Assembly (NCBI RefSeq): GCF_001618425.1
Contig: NZ_BDCU01000035.1
Location: 50,124-114,123 of the forward strand
Source: Nocardia fusca NBRC 14340
Lineage (GTDB): Bacteria; Actinomycetota; Actinomycetes; Mycobacteriales; Mycobacteriaceae
Reading direction: 5' to 3'
DNA length: 64,000 nt
A program made the translations under genes and the position numbers. The notes below the pieces were generated by a model. It ran no database searches and was not told the DNA's origin. It was given only the letters and a program-made list of their open reading frames with translations. Shown one piece after another: positions 15,850 through 25,538 of this stretch. Positions within the stretch are counted from its first letter, which is position 1, and every line of letters begins with the position of its first letter.

Positions 15850-18800
15850 TCAGTGCTGTTCGTCGACCGGCGGCCCGGACGGACGACCCGCGGCCCGGCG
15901 GCGCGCCCGGCGGACCGGGACCTCGACCTCCGGCGGATCGGCCGTGAAATCGGTCACCGGCGTGTCGGGTTGTTCGGTGGCGGACAGGACGAATACCGCG
16001 CCCGCGCTGTCGGCGGCCGGTGCGGAGGTCGAGCGGGCGACCCGGCGCCGCCGGCTGCGGGTTTCCGTCCCACCGTCACCGGTGGGGCTCGCCGCGGCGG
16101 CCGGCTCCGCCGGATGAGCCGCACCGTTCGCCGAAGCGGCGGTACCGTTGCGATCCGCGGCGGGGGCGGAAGTCGCGGTGGCCGCCGCAGCGGGAACCTC
16201 CGCGGTGTCGTCGCCGACCGGGGTCTGCGCCGGAGTTTCCGGCTCCGGCGCAGCAGCTCCGCTCTCCTCGACCGTGCCCGGTCCGGTGGCGACCGCTTCC
16301 GCCGGGGCGGCCTCGGACGCGACCTGCTCGGTGGGCGTGGATTCGGTGACAACCGGCTCGGTGGCCGTGGGTTCGGATTCGGCCGCTTCGGTGGCCCCGG
16401 AGCCGGTGGGTGTACCGCTGCCGTTCAGTTCCGCGGCCGGAGTCTCCGCCGGGGCAGCACCGGCCGACCGGCGGACCCGGGTGCGACGGCGCCGCGGTTC
16501 GGGCTGCGCCGCACCGCCCTTGCCGCTCGCGGCCGCACCGGAACCGCCCGGTTCGCCCACGGCAGCGGGCTCCGCGGCCTGTTCGGCCTCGGGTGCCGGC
16601 TCACCCTGATCGGTCTCCGGATGATGGGCGGCCATGGCCAGTGCCACGGGGTGCGCCCGCTTGACCGCCGCATCCTCTTCCGACAGCTCGGGGGTGGACG
16701 GCTGCGGCGCCACGGGTGCCGCGGCGACCTTGTCCCGGTTGCGACGGCGTCGCGAACCCGACTCCCGGCCCCGGCCGGCACCGCCCTCGTCGGAGCCCGA
16801 CGGCTCCACCGGGTAGCTGTGCACCAGGATGCCGCGGCCGTGGCAGTGCTCGCAGGTGGTGGAGAACGCCTCCACCAATCCGGTACCGAGCTTCTTACGG
16901 GTCATCTGGACCAGGCCCAGCGAGGTCACCTCGGAGACCTGGTGCCGGGTGCGGTCCCGGCCCAGCGCCTCGGTGAGACGGCGCAGCACCAGGTCGCGGT
17001 TGGACTCGAGGACCATATCGATGAAGTCGACCACGATCATGCCGCCGATATCGCGCAGCCGCATCTGCCGCACGATCTCCTCGGCCGCCTCGAGGTTGTT
17101 CCGGGTGACCGTCTCCTCCAGGTTGCCGCCACCGGAGCCGGTGAACTTACCGGTGTTGACGTCGACCACCGTCATCGCCTCGGTGCGGTCGATCACCAGG
17201 GTGCCGCCCGAGGGCAGCCACACCTTGCGGTCGAGGGCCTTGGCCAGTTGCTCGTCGATGCGGTAGGCCTCGAAGACGTCGACGCCGTTGTTCTCGTGCC
17301 GGGAGACCCGGGGGAGCAGATCGGGTGCGACGGTGCCGATGTAGTTATCGACGGTGTTCCAGGAGCGTTCGCCCTCGATCACCAGTCGGGAGAAGTCCTC
17401 GTTGAACAGATCCCGCACGACCTTGACGAGGAGATCCGGCTCCTCGTAGAGGGTCTTCGGCGCGTTCGACTCGTTCTCGGCGGCCGCGGTGATCTTGCGC
17501 CAGGCCGTCTGCAGGCGTTCCACGTCGCGGGTGAGTTCGGCCTCGCTGACACCCTCGGAGGCAGTCCGGATGATGACGCCCGCGTCGGCCGGGACGATCT
17601 CGCGCAGGATCTCCTTGAGTCGTTTGCGCTCGGTATCGGGCAGTTTGCGGCTGATCCCGGTGGAGGTACCGCCGGGCACATACACCAGGAAGCGCCCGGC
17701 CAGGCTGATCTGGGTGGTCAGCCTGGCGCCCTTGTGGCCGACCGGGTCCTTGCTCACCTGGACCAGCACCTGGTTGCCGGGTTTGAGCGCCTGCTCGATC
17801 TTGCGTTCCTTACCGCCGAGCCCGGCGGCCTCCCAGTTGACCTCGCCCGCGTAGAGCACACCGTTGCGGCCCCGGCCGATATCGACGAACGCGGCCTCCA
17901 TACTGGGCAGCACGTTCTGCACCTTGCCCAGGTAGACATTGCCCACCATGGACGCCGATCCGGTGCTGGTGACGAAATGCTCGACCAGGATGTTGTCCTC
18001 GAGCACGGCCACCTGGGTGGTGGACGGGTGGCCCGGGAACTCCTTCTCCCGTACGACCATCACCCGGTCCACGGCCTCGCGCCGGGCCAGGAACTCCGAT
18101 TCGGTGAGGATCGGCGGACGGCGGCGACCGGCCTCGCGGCCGTCGCGCCGGCGCTGCCGTTTGGCCTCGAGCCGGGTGGAGCCGGTGATGCCCTGCACTT
18201 CGTCGACGGTGGCGCGAGTACGGGTCTTGTTCCGCGGTTCCCGCTCGTGCACGACCGTATTGGGCGGGTCGTCGTCGGCCGGTTCGCTGTCGCCGGATTC
18301 ACCGGCGACCTTGCGCCGCCGACGGCGCCGCCGGCGGCGGCTGGACCCGCTCTCCGAGTCGTCGCCCGCATCGGCGGACTCGTCGGTCCCGGCCTCGTCC
18401 GTCTCGTCGGCTTCGGCGGTTTTGTCGTCGGTGTCGGTGGCCTGTTCGGTGTCGGCGCCCGTGTCGTCCTCGGAATCGGTGTCCTCGGAATCGGTGGCCT
18501 GCTCGCCCCGGCCGCGTCCCCGCCCGCGCCGGCCGCGACGGCGACGCCGCGGCTGGTCGTCGGAGTCGCCCTGCTCGGACTGGTCCTCGGAATCGGCTCC
18601 GGTCTCGGCGTCCGACTCGGTCTCGGCGTCCGACTCGGGCTCGGGCTCCGGTTCGGGCTTACGGCGCCGACGCGGCTGTTCGGCCGCCGCGGCGTCCGGG
18701 GAGAGGAACAGCGGGGCCGCGACGACCGCGGATTCGAACACGATCGGTTCGGCCGAGGCGGGTTCCTCGGGCACCGGGCTCGCGAACAGATTCACCGCGG

Positions 18801-19407
18801 CCGTGAAGGCTGGTAGCGGGGTCACCGGCGCGGCCGGGGTCCCACTCGCGGCGGAGGTAACCGCAGATTCGGAAATCTCGGCCGAAGCGGACACCACGCT
18901 CGCGTCGGCGGACGACTCCGCCCCGGCGGTGGTCGCCGGTTCCGCTTCGGTGCCGGATTCGACCGGTGGTGCCGCGGCCTGCTCGGCGGAACCGGCCGAC
19001 ACCGGCTCCGCGTCGATGCCAGGGATTTGCCCGGAGCCGGTGCCCGGCTGCACGGCGGCGGCCGGTTCCGGCTCCTGAGCGGCCGGAGTGGCAGCGACCT
19101 CGGTCGCCGGTGGGGCGGCGGCACCCCCCGCGCCGACCGGGCCCGCCGAGGTACCGGTGGGCTCGAACAGCCCGGGCTCGGCCGGAGCGAGTGCGGGCGG
19201 CGCGGTCAGTGATTCGCGCACCGACTCCGCGACGGCCCGGTCCACGCTCGATTGCGGGCTACGGGCTTCGGTCCCGAGTTCGCTGAGTTTGGCCAAGATG
19301 CGCTTACTGGTCACGCCGAGCCGTTTGGCCAGGGCATGTACTCGGATTCGCTCCGGCAAGTGATCGTCGTCCTGTGATGTTGTGTGCAGCGGCTCTAGAT
19401 CGGCCAC
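15850..19407 (-). CDS. rne: Ribonuclease E/G
   Basis: The 1185-residue protein has a conserved catalytic core in the middle and long acidic/basic low-complexity arms, the actinobacterial RNase E layout. The core shows an S1 domain (SMVGNVYLGKVQNVLPSMEAAFVDIG), the DNase-I-like VIDRTEAMTVVDVNTGKF with the metal-binding aspartates, and the zinc-link CEHCHGRG. The N-terminal RIRVHALAKRLGVTSKRIL resembles the small helical motif of IF2. It starts at GTG 19407 after GAGGAG. It degrades mRNA and matures rRNA. The long antisense frame over this gene is a composition artefact. Confidence 0.95.
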   Translation of the reverse strand: MADLEPLHTTSQDDDHLPERIRVHALAKRLGVTSKRILAKLSELGTEARSPQSSVDRAVAESVRESLTAPPALAPAEPGLFEPTGTSAGPVGAGGAAAPPATEVAATPAAQEPEPAAAVQPGTGSGQIPGIDAEPVSAGSAEQAAAPPVESGTEAEPATTAGAESSADASVVSASAEISESAVTSAASGTPAAPVTPLPAFTAAVNLFASPVPEEPASAEPIVFESAVVAAPLFLSPDAAAAEQPRRRRKPEPEPEPESDAETESDAETGADSEDQSEQGDSDDQPRRRRRGRRGRGRGRGEQATDSEDTDSEDDTGADTEQATDTDDKTAEADETDEAGTDESADAGDDSESGSSRRRRRRRRRKVAGESGDSEPADDDPPNTVVHEREPRNKTRTRATVDEVQGITGSTRLEAKRQRRRDGREAGRRRPPILTESEFLARREAVDRVMVVREKEFPGHPSTTQVAVLEDNILVEHFVTSTGSASMVGNVYLGKVQNVLPSMEAAFVDIGRGRNGVLYAGEVNWEAAGLGGKERKIEQALKPGNQVLVQVSKDPVGHKGARLTTQISLAGRFLVYVPGGTSTGISRKLPDTERKRLKEILREIVPADAGVIIRTASEGVSEAELTRDVERLQTAWRKITAAAENESNAPKTLYEEPDLLVKVVRDLFNEDFSRLVIEGERSWNTVDNYIGTVAPDLLPRVSRHENNGVDVFEAYRIDEQLAKALDRKVWLPSGGTLVIDRTEAMTVVDVNTGKFTGSGGGNLEETVTRNNLEAAEEIVRQMRLRDIGGMIVVDFIDMVLESNRDLVLRRLTEALGRDRTRHQVSEVTSLGLVQMTRKKLGTGLVEAFSTTCEHCHGRGILVHSYPVEPSGSDEGGAGRGRESGSRRRRNRDKVAAAPVAPQPSTPELSEEDAAVKRAHPVALAMAAHHPETDQGEPAPEAEQAAEPAAVGEPGGSGAAASGKGGAAQPEPRRRRTRVRRSAGAAPAETPAAELNGSGTPTGSGATEAAESEPTATEPVVTESTPTEQVASEAAPAEAVATGPGTVEESGAAAPEPETPAQTPVGDDTAEVPAAAATATSAPAADRNGTAASANGAAHPAEPAAAASPTGDGGTETRSRRRRVARSTSAPAADSAGAVFVLSATEQPDTPVTDFTADPPEVEVPVRRARRRAAGRPSGPPVDEQH

Positions 19408-19811
19408 GAAGTCTCCTCGGACCCCCGGGCGCGTTCCTCATCGAGTGACGCGGCCGTCGCGGGGGCGCTGTCCGTCTGCCTCGCGCGGTTGGCGCGAGGT
19501 CCATGGTCTCGCCCCGCGTGCCCGGTTATCTCCACTATCGAACGTCGGTCGGGCTAACTGGCCACGCGGCGCCTGGCATATGGCTGAACTCCGCGGTCCG
19601 AGCGCTCGTCCAGCGCGCCGGGCAGACGCAGCCCAGAAATTCGGCTGTACGTCCGCGGCAGCGATGTCGGCATCGTTCCGCAGTGTGTCATCCGGTCGTG
19701 CCCACTGGGGAGCGCAACCAGGTACCAGTATCCCACACCGTGCGCCAGGTGTTCGCCATGGCGCTGCGCGAGGCACTCGCACGGGGCCGGTCGGCCCGCA
19801 CCGGACAGTGA
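19408..19811. other. rne upstream region / downstream of ndk
   Basis: These 404 bases hold the rne promoter and leader and the end of the ndk transcript. GGGCCG-GT-CGGCCC near 19785-19798 could be a weak ndk terminator. RNase E messages are often autoregulated through their leader, but I cannot see a specific structure. No gene is supported. Confidence 0.35.
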
Positions 19812-20228
19812 TCAGAGGGGGAATTCGGGGAACCAGAGCGAGATTTCGCGCTTGGCCGAGTCGGGCGAGTCCGATCCGTGGACCAGGTTGTACTGGGTCT
19901 CGAGGCCCAGGTCGCCGCGGATACTGCCGGGCGCGGCCTTCTCGACGGGGTCGGTACCGCCGGCCAGCTGCCGGAAGGCGGCGATGGCGCGCGGGCCCTC
20001 CAGGACGGCCGCGACGACCGGACCCGAGGTGATGAACTCGATCAGCGAGCGGTAGAACGGCTTCTCCGCGTGCTCGGCGTAGTGCTCGGCGGCCACTTCC
20101 TCGGTCACCTGTTTGAGTTCGAGGGCCGCGATGGTGAGACCCTTGCGCTCGATCCGGTTCAGTACTTCGCCGACGTAGCCGCGGGCCACACCGTCCGGTT
20201 TGATCAGAATCAACGTCTGCTCTGTCAC
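19812..20228 (-). CDS. ndk: Nucleoside diphosphate kinase
   Basis: The 138-residue protein has the NDK signature NLVHGSDSPDSAKREI with the phospho-accepting histidine, plus TLILIKPDGVARG at the start and the KPFYRSLIEFITSGPV segment. It balances NTP and dNTP pools. It begins at GTG 20228 and lies between DUF4233 and rne in conserved order. Confidence 0.96.
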   Translation of the reverse strand: MTEQTLILIKPDGVARGYVGEVLNRIERKGLTIAALELKQVTEEVAAEHYAEHAEKPFYRSLIEFITSGPVVAAVLEGPRAIAAFRQLAGGTDPVEKAAPGSIRGDLGLETQYNLVHGSDSPDSAKREISLWFPEFPL

Positions 20229-20353
20229 GCGGTCAGCCTAATGGGCGCCGCCCGGCGCGGCCCAACCGCAGTCCTCCTCCGGCCTACGCGCGAGTAACGA
20301 CGGCCTGACCAGGCCGGGTGGGCGGATCACCGAGGGCGGCCCGGCGACCTCGG

Positions 20354-20773
20354 TCAGGAACCGCCGGACATGCGCTGGCTCGGCAGCGTCCCCTCGTCCA
20401 TCCGCCGCTTCACATCCGAGCGCAGCAGCAGGATGAAGGCCCAGACCGCGAGGAAGACCACGCCGATGACCGCGATCGACAGATGGAACACCCCGCCGAT
20501 CAGCACCAGCACCTGCAACCCCAGATTGAACGGGACCGCCCAGGAACGACGCTGCAGGCCGGCGCCCGCGATCATCACCAGGGCCAGTACCACCAGATAG
20601 GTACCCGACACCCAGGTGACACCACCGGCGATATCGGCGACCACCGGCAGCGCCAGCAGCACCGTGATCGCCTCGAGTACCAGGGCACCCGCCATCACCC
20701 CCCGCAGCCCCTTCCAGGGATCGGGCGGAGCCGGGGTCGTCGCGTCGGGTTTCGGCGCTTCGGGCTCACTCAT
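20354..20773 (-). CDS. DUF4233 membrane protein
   Basis: The 139-residue protein has four hydrophobic segments (GVMAGALVLEAITVLLALPVV, YLVVLALVMIAGAGL, LGLQVLVLIGGVFHL, VIGVVFLAVWAFILLL) and a short Pro-rich N-terminus. It is the small membrane protein regularly found between folC and ndk in actinobacteria (DUF4233). The function is unknown. It starts 37 bp after the folC stop and is probably co-transcribed. Confidence 0.8.
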   Translation of the reverse strand: MSEPEAPKPDATTPAPPDPWKGLRGVMAGALVLEAITVLLALPVVADIAGGVTWVSGTYLVVLALVMIAGAGLQRRSWAVPFNLGLQVLVLIGGVFHLSIAVIGVVFLAVWAFILLLRSDVKRRMDEGTLPSQRMSGGS

Positions 20774-20810
20774 GCTGTTCCTCGTTGTCGGCGGCGGCCG
20801 GTCCTCGGCA

Positions 20811-22271
20811 TTACGCCGGGTCCTTCCCGAACAGGGCGCGCGCGGCACCGGCGGTGACCACCGATCCGGTGACCACCACACCCGCGCCGGAGACCATCTC
20901 ACCGGACGCACCGACCTCCTCCGCGAGCGCGACGGCGGTTTCCAGCGCATCCGGCAGCGAGTCCGCGGTGACCACCCGCTCGTCGCCGAACCGCTGGACC
21001 GCCAGATCGGCGAGCTGATCCACCGGCAGTGCCCGGGGGGACCCGTTGGTGGTCACCACGATCTCGTCGAAAACCGGTTCCAGCGCGGTGAGGATGCCGC
21101 CGACGTCCTTGTCGGCCAGCACCGCGACCACGCCGACGAGCTTGCGGAAATCGAACTCGGAGGTCAGCGTCGCGGACAGCGCGGTAGCACCGGCCGGGTT
21201 GTGCGCGGCATCGATGAACAGGGTGGGCGCATTGCGCATCCGTTCGAGGCGGCCGGGGCTGGTGACCTGGGCAAAACCGGCGCGGACCGCCTCGATGTCC
21301 AGTTGCCGCTGCGCGCCGGCCCCGAAGAACGCCTCGACCGCGGCCAGCGCGAGCGCCGCGTTGTGGGCCTGGTGCTCGCCGTGCAGGGGCAGGAAGATCT
21401 CGTCGTAGACCCCGCCGAGCCCCTGCAGTTCGAGCTGCTGCCCGCCCACGGCGATCCGCCGGCTCAGCACCTGGAATTCCGAACCGGCCCGCGCCACCGC
21501 CGCGTCGGTTTCCACGGCCCGGCGCAGCAGGACCTCGAGCGCCTCGGGGTCCTGTTCGGCGATGATAGCGACCGTATCGGTGGGGACCAGCGTCTCCGGG
21601 GCGCGTTTGATGATCCCGGCCTTCTCCTTGGCGATGGAGGTCAGGTCCGGACCCAGATAGTCGGTGTGGTCGAGGCCGATGGGGGTGATGACCGCGACCT
21701 GCGCGTCGATCACATTGGTGGCATCCCAGCTGCCGCCCATACCGGTCTCTACGACCGCCACGTCCACCGGCGCCTCGGCGAACGCCGCGTAGGCCATGGC
21801 GGTGAGCACCTCGAATTTGCTCATCGCCGGGCCGCCCGCGGTCGCCGACTGGGCGTCGATCATCTCGATATAGGGCTGCATCTCGCGATACAGCTCGACA
21901 TAACGGGCCGGGGAGATCGGCCGGTTGTCGATACTGATCCGCTCGGTGGCCAGCTGCAGATGCGGGCTGGTGAGCCGGCCGGTCCGGCGGTGTAGCGCGG
22001 TGAGCAGGGAGTCGATCATCCGGGTCACCGAGGTCTTACCGTTGGTGCCCGCGACATGGATCGCCGGGAACCCGCGCTGCGGTGAACCCAGCACATCCAT
22101 CAGCGTGGCGATCCGGGTGAGCGACGGTTCGATCTTGGTTTCCGGCCAGCGCTGGTCGAGTTCCGCTTCGACCAGCGCCATCTCCGCCAGATCCACCGGT
22201 GACGGCCCGGTGCCGAGCCGAGAGCCGCCGTTGCGGGGTTCCGGCTCGCCGTCGTCGTCGTGGGCGTTCAC
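20811..22271 (-). CDS. folC: Folylpolyglutamate / dihydrofolate synthase
   Basis: The 486-residue Mur-ligase-family enzyme has a P-loop GTNGKTS (75-81), the SPHLQLATERI folate-binding region, GMGGSWDATN and HAAHNPAGA-like IDAAHNPAGATALS in the C-terminal domain. It adds glutamates to folates. Its ATG overlaps the valS stop by four bases (ATGA), so translation is coupled. Confidence 0.94.
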   Translation of the reverse strand: MNAHDDDGEPEPRNGGSRLGTGPSPVDLAEMALVEAELDQRWPETKIEPSLTRIATLMDVLGSPQRGFPAIHVAGTNGKTSVTRMIDSLLTALHRRTGRLTSPHLQLATERISIDNRPISPARYVELYREMQPYIEMIDAQSATAGGPAMSKFEVLTAMAYAAFAEAPVDVAVVETGMGGSWDATNVIDAQVAVITPIGLDHTDYLGPDLTSIAKEKAGIIKRAPETLVPTDTVAIIAEQDPEALEVLLRRAVETDAAVARAGSEFQVLSRRIAVGGQQLELQGLGGVYDEIFLPLHGEHQAHNAALALAAVEAFFGAGAQRQLDIEAVRAGFAQVTSPGRLERMRNAPTLFIDAAHNPAGATALSATLTSEFDFRKLVGVVAVLADKDVGGILTALEPVFDEIVVTTNGSPRALPVDQLADLAVQRFGDERVVTADSLPDALETAVALAEEVGASGEMVSGAGVVVTGSVVTAGAARALFGKDPA

Positions 22272-24946
22272 TTGCCGCTCAGCTCGGCCAGGCGGGCCCC
22301 GATCCGCTCCACCTCGGCCGCGGCGACCTCGCGCCGGGCCCGGATCTTGTCCACCACCGCTTCCGGGGCCTTGGCCAGGAATGCCTCGTTACCGAGTTTG
22401 GCCTCGGTCCCCGCCAGTTCCTTCTGCGCGACCGCCAGATCCTTCTCCAGGCGACGTCGCTCGGCCGCGAGGTCCACGGTGCCCGAGGTGTCGACCTCGA
22501 CGGTGACCGTGGTGCCGCTCAGGCGCACCTCCACCGAAGCGGTCGCCGCGAAATCCGCGCCGGGCTCGGTGAGCCGGCCCAGCGTGGCCACCTCCGGATG
22601 GAGATGCGCCAGCCCCGCCGCGTCCAGGCCGAGCACCCGTGCCGCGACCTTCTGCTTGTCGTTCAGCCCCTGATCACTGCGGAACCGCCGAATCTCGGTG
22701 ACCAGCCGCTGCAGGTCGGCGATACGCTGCGCCGCGCCGGTATCGGTGGGCGTCCCGGAGCGCTGCGGCCAGGCCGCCACGACCACCGACTCCGCGCCGG
22801 TCAGCGCCTGCCACAGCGATTCGGTGACGAACGGGATCACCGGGTGCAGCAGCCGCAGCACCGCGTCCAGCACCGACCCGAGCACGACCCGGGTGGATTC
22901 GGCCCGCTCCTCGCTCTCGGCGAACTGGACCTTGGACAGTTCCAGGTACCAGTCGCAGAGTTCGTCCCACGCGAAGTGGTAGAGCGCCTCGCAGGCCTTA
23001 CCGAACTCATAGGCGTCGAACGCGGCGTCGACCTCGGCGAGCACCTCGTCGAGCCGGTCCACGATCCAGCGGTCGGCGTCGGTCAGCGTCTCCCGCGCCG
23101 GCACGGGCCCCGGGCGGGCGCCGTTCATGAGCGCGAACTTCGTCGCGTTGAACAGCTTGGTGACGAAGCTGCGCGAGGCCAGGACATGCGGTTCGCCGAC
23201 CGAGAGATCACCGCCGGGCTGGGCGCCGCGGGCCAGCGTGAAGCGCAGTGCGTCCGCGCCGTAGTTGTCGATCCAGTCCAGCGGGTCGATCCCGTTGCCT
23301 CGGGACTTCGACATCTTCCTGCCGAACTGGTCGCGGATCAGACCGTGCAGGAACACATCCTTGAAGGGAATCTGATAGGCCCCGCCCTTACCGGTGGACA
23401 CCGCGGCGTCGTCGGCGACGAAGGTACCGAACATCATCATCCGGGCCACCCAGAAGAACAGGATGTCGTATCCGGTGACCAGCACGCTGGTCGGATAGAA
23501 CTTCGCCAGCTCCGGGGTCGCGTCCGGCCACCCCATCGTGGAGAACGGCCACAGACCGGAGGAGAACCAGGTGTCCAGGACGTCGGGATCCTGCACCCAT
23601 CCCTCCGGGGCCTGCTCGTCGGGGCCGACGCACACCACCTCACCCTCGGGCCCGTACCAGATGGGGATGCGGTGGCCCCACCACAGCTGCCGCGAGATAC
23701 ACCAGTCGTGCATATCGTCGACCCAGTCGAACCAGCGCGGTTCCTGGCTCGCCGGGTGGATCACGGTATCGCCGTTGCGGACCGCGTCACCGGCCGCCTT
23801 GGCCAGCGATTCGACCTTCACCCACCACTGCATGGACAGCCGCGGCTCGATCGCTTCGCCGCTGCGCTCGGAATGCCCGACACTGTGCAGGTAGGGGCGC
23901 TTCTCGGCGACGATCCGGCCCTCGGAGGCCAACCGCTCACGGATCTTCACCCGTGCCTCGAACCGGTCCATCCCGTCGAATTCGGTACCGGTATCGGCGA
24001 TCCGGCCGCGTTCGTCCATGATCGTGGGCATCGGCAGGTTGTGCCGCAGGCCCATCTCGAAGTCGTTCGGATCGTGGGCGGGCGTGATCTTCACCGCGCC
24101 GGAACCGAATTCGGGATCCACGTAATCGTCGGCGATGATCGGGATCCGCCGTCCGGTGATCGGATGCTCGAGGGTGGTACCGATCAGCTCCCGGTACCGG
24201 GGATCCTCCGGGTGCACCGCGACCGCGGTGTCACCGAGCATGGTCTCCACCCGGGTCGTGGCGACCACGACATGCGGTTCGGCATCGTCGAGCGACCCGT
24301 ACCGCAGCGACACCAGTTCGCCCTCGACGTCCTCGTACTTGACCTCGATATCGGAGATGGCGGTACGCAGTTCCGGCGACCAGTTCACCAGCCGCTCGGC
24401 GCGATAGATCAGACCCGCGTCGTAGAGGCGTTTGAAGATCGTCTGGACCGCGCGCGACAGGCCCTCGTCCATGGTGAACCGGTCCCGCGACCAGTCCACA
24501 CTGTCGCCGAGCGCCCGCATCTGCCACTGGATCGCACCACCGGATTCACGCTTCCAGTCCCAGACCTTCTGCACGAACAGTTCGCGGCCGAAATCCTCTT
24601 TGGTCTTCCCGTCCGCGGCGAGCTGTTTCTCCACCACCGTCTGGGTGGCGATACCGGCATGATCCATCCCGGGCAGCCACAGCACCTCGTAACCCTGCAT
24701 CCGCTTACGGCGCGCCAGGGTGTCCATCAGCGTGTGGTCGAGCGCATGTCCCATGTGCAGCGTGCCCGTGACATTGGGCGGCGGCAGCACGATCGAGTAC
24801 GCGGGCGCGGAACTGTGCGGGTCGGCGTGGAAGTAACCGGCGGCTACCCAGCGCTCGTACAGGTCGGCCTCCACCTCGCCGGGATTCCAGCTCTTGGGGA
24901 GGGCATCGGCACGATTACGCGTGTTGTCAGGGGCTGCGCTGGTCAC
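22268..24946 (-). CDS. valS: Valyl-tRNA synthetase
   Basis: The 892-residue class I synthetase has the HIGH-type motif PPPNVTGTLHMGHAL (HMGH at 64-67), the valine-specific CP1 editing domain, GRKMSKSRGN near residue 544 and a C-terminal coiled coil (LAAERRRLEKDLAVAQKELAGTEAKL). It charges tRNA-Val. It begins at GTG 24946 and heads the valS-folC-DUF4233-ndk unit. Confidence 0.97.
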   Translation of the reverse strand: MTSAAPDNTRNRADALPKSWNPGEVEADLYERWVAAGYFHADPHSSAPAYSIVLPPPNVTGTLHMGHALDHTLMDTLARRKRMQGYEVLWLPGMDHAGIATQTVVEKQLAADGKTKEDFGRELFVQKVWDWKRESGGAIQWQMRALGDSVDWSRDRFTMDEGLSRAVQTIFKRLYDAGLIYRAERLVNWSPELRTAISDIEVKYEDVEGELVSLRYGSLDDAEPHVVVATTRVETMLGDTAVAVHPEDPRYRELIGTTLEHPITGRRIPIIADDYVDPEFGSGAVKITPAHDPNDFEMGLRHNLPMPTIMDERGRIADTGTEFDGMDRFEARVKIRERLASEGRIVAEKRPYLHSVGHSERSGEAIEPRLSMQWWVKVESLAKAAGDAVRNGDTVIHPASQEPRWFDWVDDMHDWCISRQLWWGHRIPIWYGPEGEVVCVGPDEQAPEGWVQDPDVLDTWFSSGLWPFSTMGWPDATPELAKFYPTSVLVTGYDILFFWVARMMMFGTFVADDAAVSTGKGGAYQIPFKDVFLHGLIRDQFGRKMSKSRGNGIDPLDWIDNYGADALRFTLARGAQPGGDLSVGEPHVLASRSFVTKLFNATKFALMNGARPGPVPARETLTDADRWIVDRLDEVLAEVDAAFDAYEFGKACEALYHFAWDELCDWYLELSKVQFAESEERAESTRVVLGSVLDAVLRLLHPVIPFVTESLWQALTGAESVVVAAWPQRSGTPTDTGAAQRIADLQRLVTEIRRFRSDQGLNDKQKVAARVLGLDAAGLAHLHPEVATLGRLTEPGADFAATASVEVRLSGTTVTVEVDTSGTVDLAAERRRLEKDLAVAQKELAGTEAKLGNEAFLAKAPEAVVDKIRARREVAAAEVERIGARLAELSGK

Positions 24947-25538
24947 GCCGCGATTCTAGTGTCTAGGGCGTCGCCGCCGGTGTTGCGGGGTCGGAGCCCG
25001 GCCGTCCGGAACAGCCGTGAGGTGAGCGCGGACGTTCGCCCCGGCCGACCCGGGTGGCCCACCACACCGCCGGGACTTCATGACGACCTCCGCGGGCGGG
25101 CGACCGCAGACCGTCGGTCGCGGACCGTCGGGCGCCGCGCACAAGGGTGGATCCGGCCGGGACGAACGACCTGCAGGAGGGTCGGTGTCGCGAATGCGAA
25201 CACCGGAGTCCCGCTACGTGGGACAGATGGGAGAGCGCGGCGACCCAAGGACGGGAACGATGGGGACACCGCGCCGGACCTCGGGAAAGGTGGCGGAGAA
25301 AAGCCGAGGCGGAGCCTTCGGTGGATGAGGGACACCGAAGACTCCGCCTACAGCAGTAAGACTACCGCCGATCCTGGCCCGCGCTCCTAATCCATAAACA
25401 ATTCTCAGCTTGAGCACCGGAATTCTCAGGCGGGCGTCCGGCGCGCCGCAGTCGGCCGGCTCGGCCGAAACCTGTGACCTCGAGCGGACAAAGCCGACAA
25501 TCTTGCCGAAACCGGTTCGACTGGGGACCCTGGACGGG
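24947..25538. other. Intergenic region upstream of valS
   Basis: About 590 bases between the valS start and the chosen start of the P-loop protein. It carries the valS promoter presumably near 24950-25000, and the inverted repeat at 25308-25348. An open frame at 25080-25328 has no family resemblance and weak start signals, so I do not call it. Confidence 0.4.
25308..25348. repeat. 41-bp inverted repeat, terminator-like
   Basis: GGCGGAG-C-CTTCGGTG pairs with CACCGAAG-A-CTCCGCC around a 9-nt loop: fifteen base pairs with one mismatch. No gene ends close by on either strand, so a terminator role is not obvious. It might be an isolated copy of a dispersed repeat. Confidence 0.6.

Noticed and set aside
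15607..18816. 1069-codon plus-strand open frame
   Set aside because: It is antisense to the RNase E gene, has low-complexity Gly/Arg/Leu sequence and no family resemblance. Long antisense frames are expected in GC-rich coding DNA.
25080..25328. 82-codon plus-strand ORF upstream of the P-loop protein
   Set aside because: It has no ribosome site, no recognisable domain and ends in the inverted repeat at 25308.
22199..25390. 1063-codon plus-strand open frame
   Set aside because: It runs antisense to valS and folC; the translation is a composition shadow without motifs, while valS on the other strand has HMGH and KMSKS.
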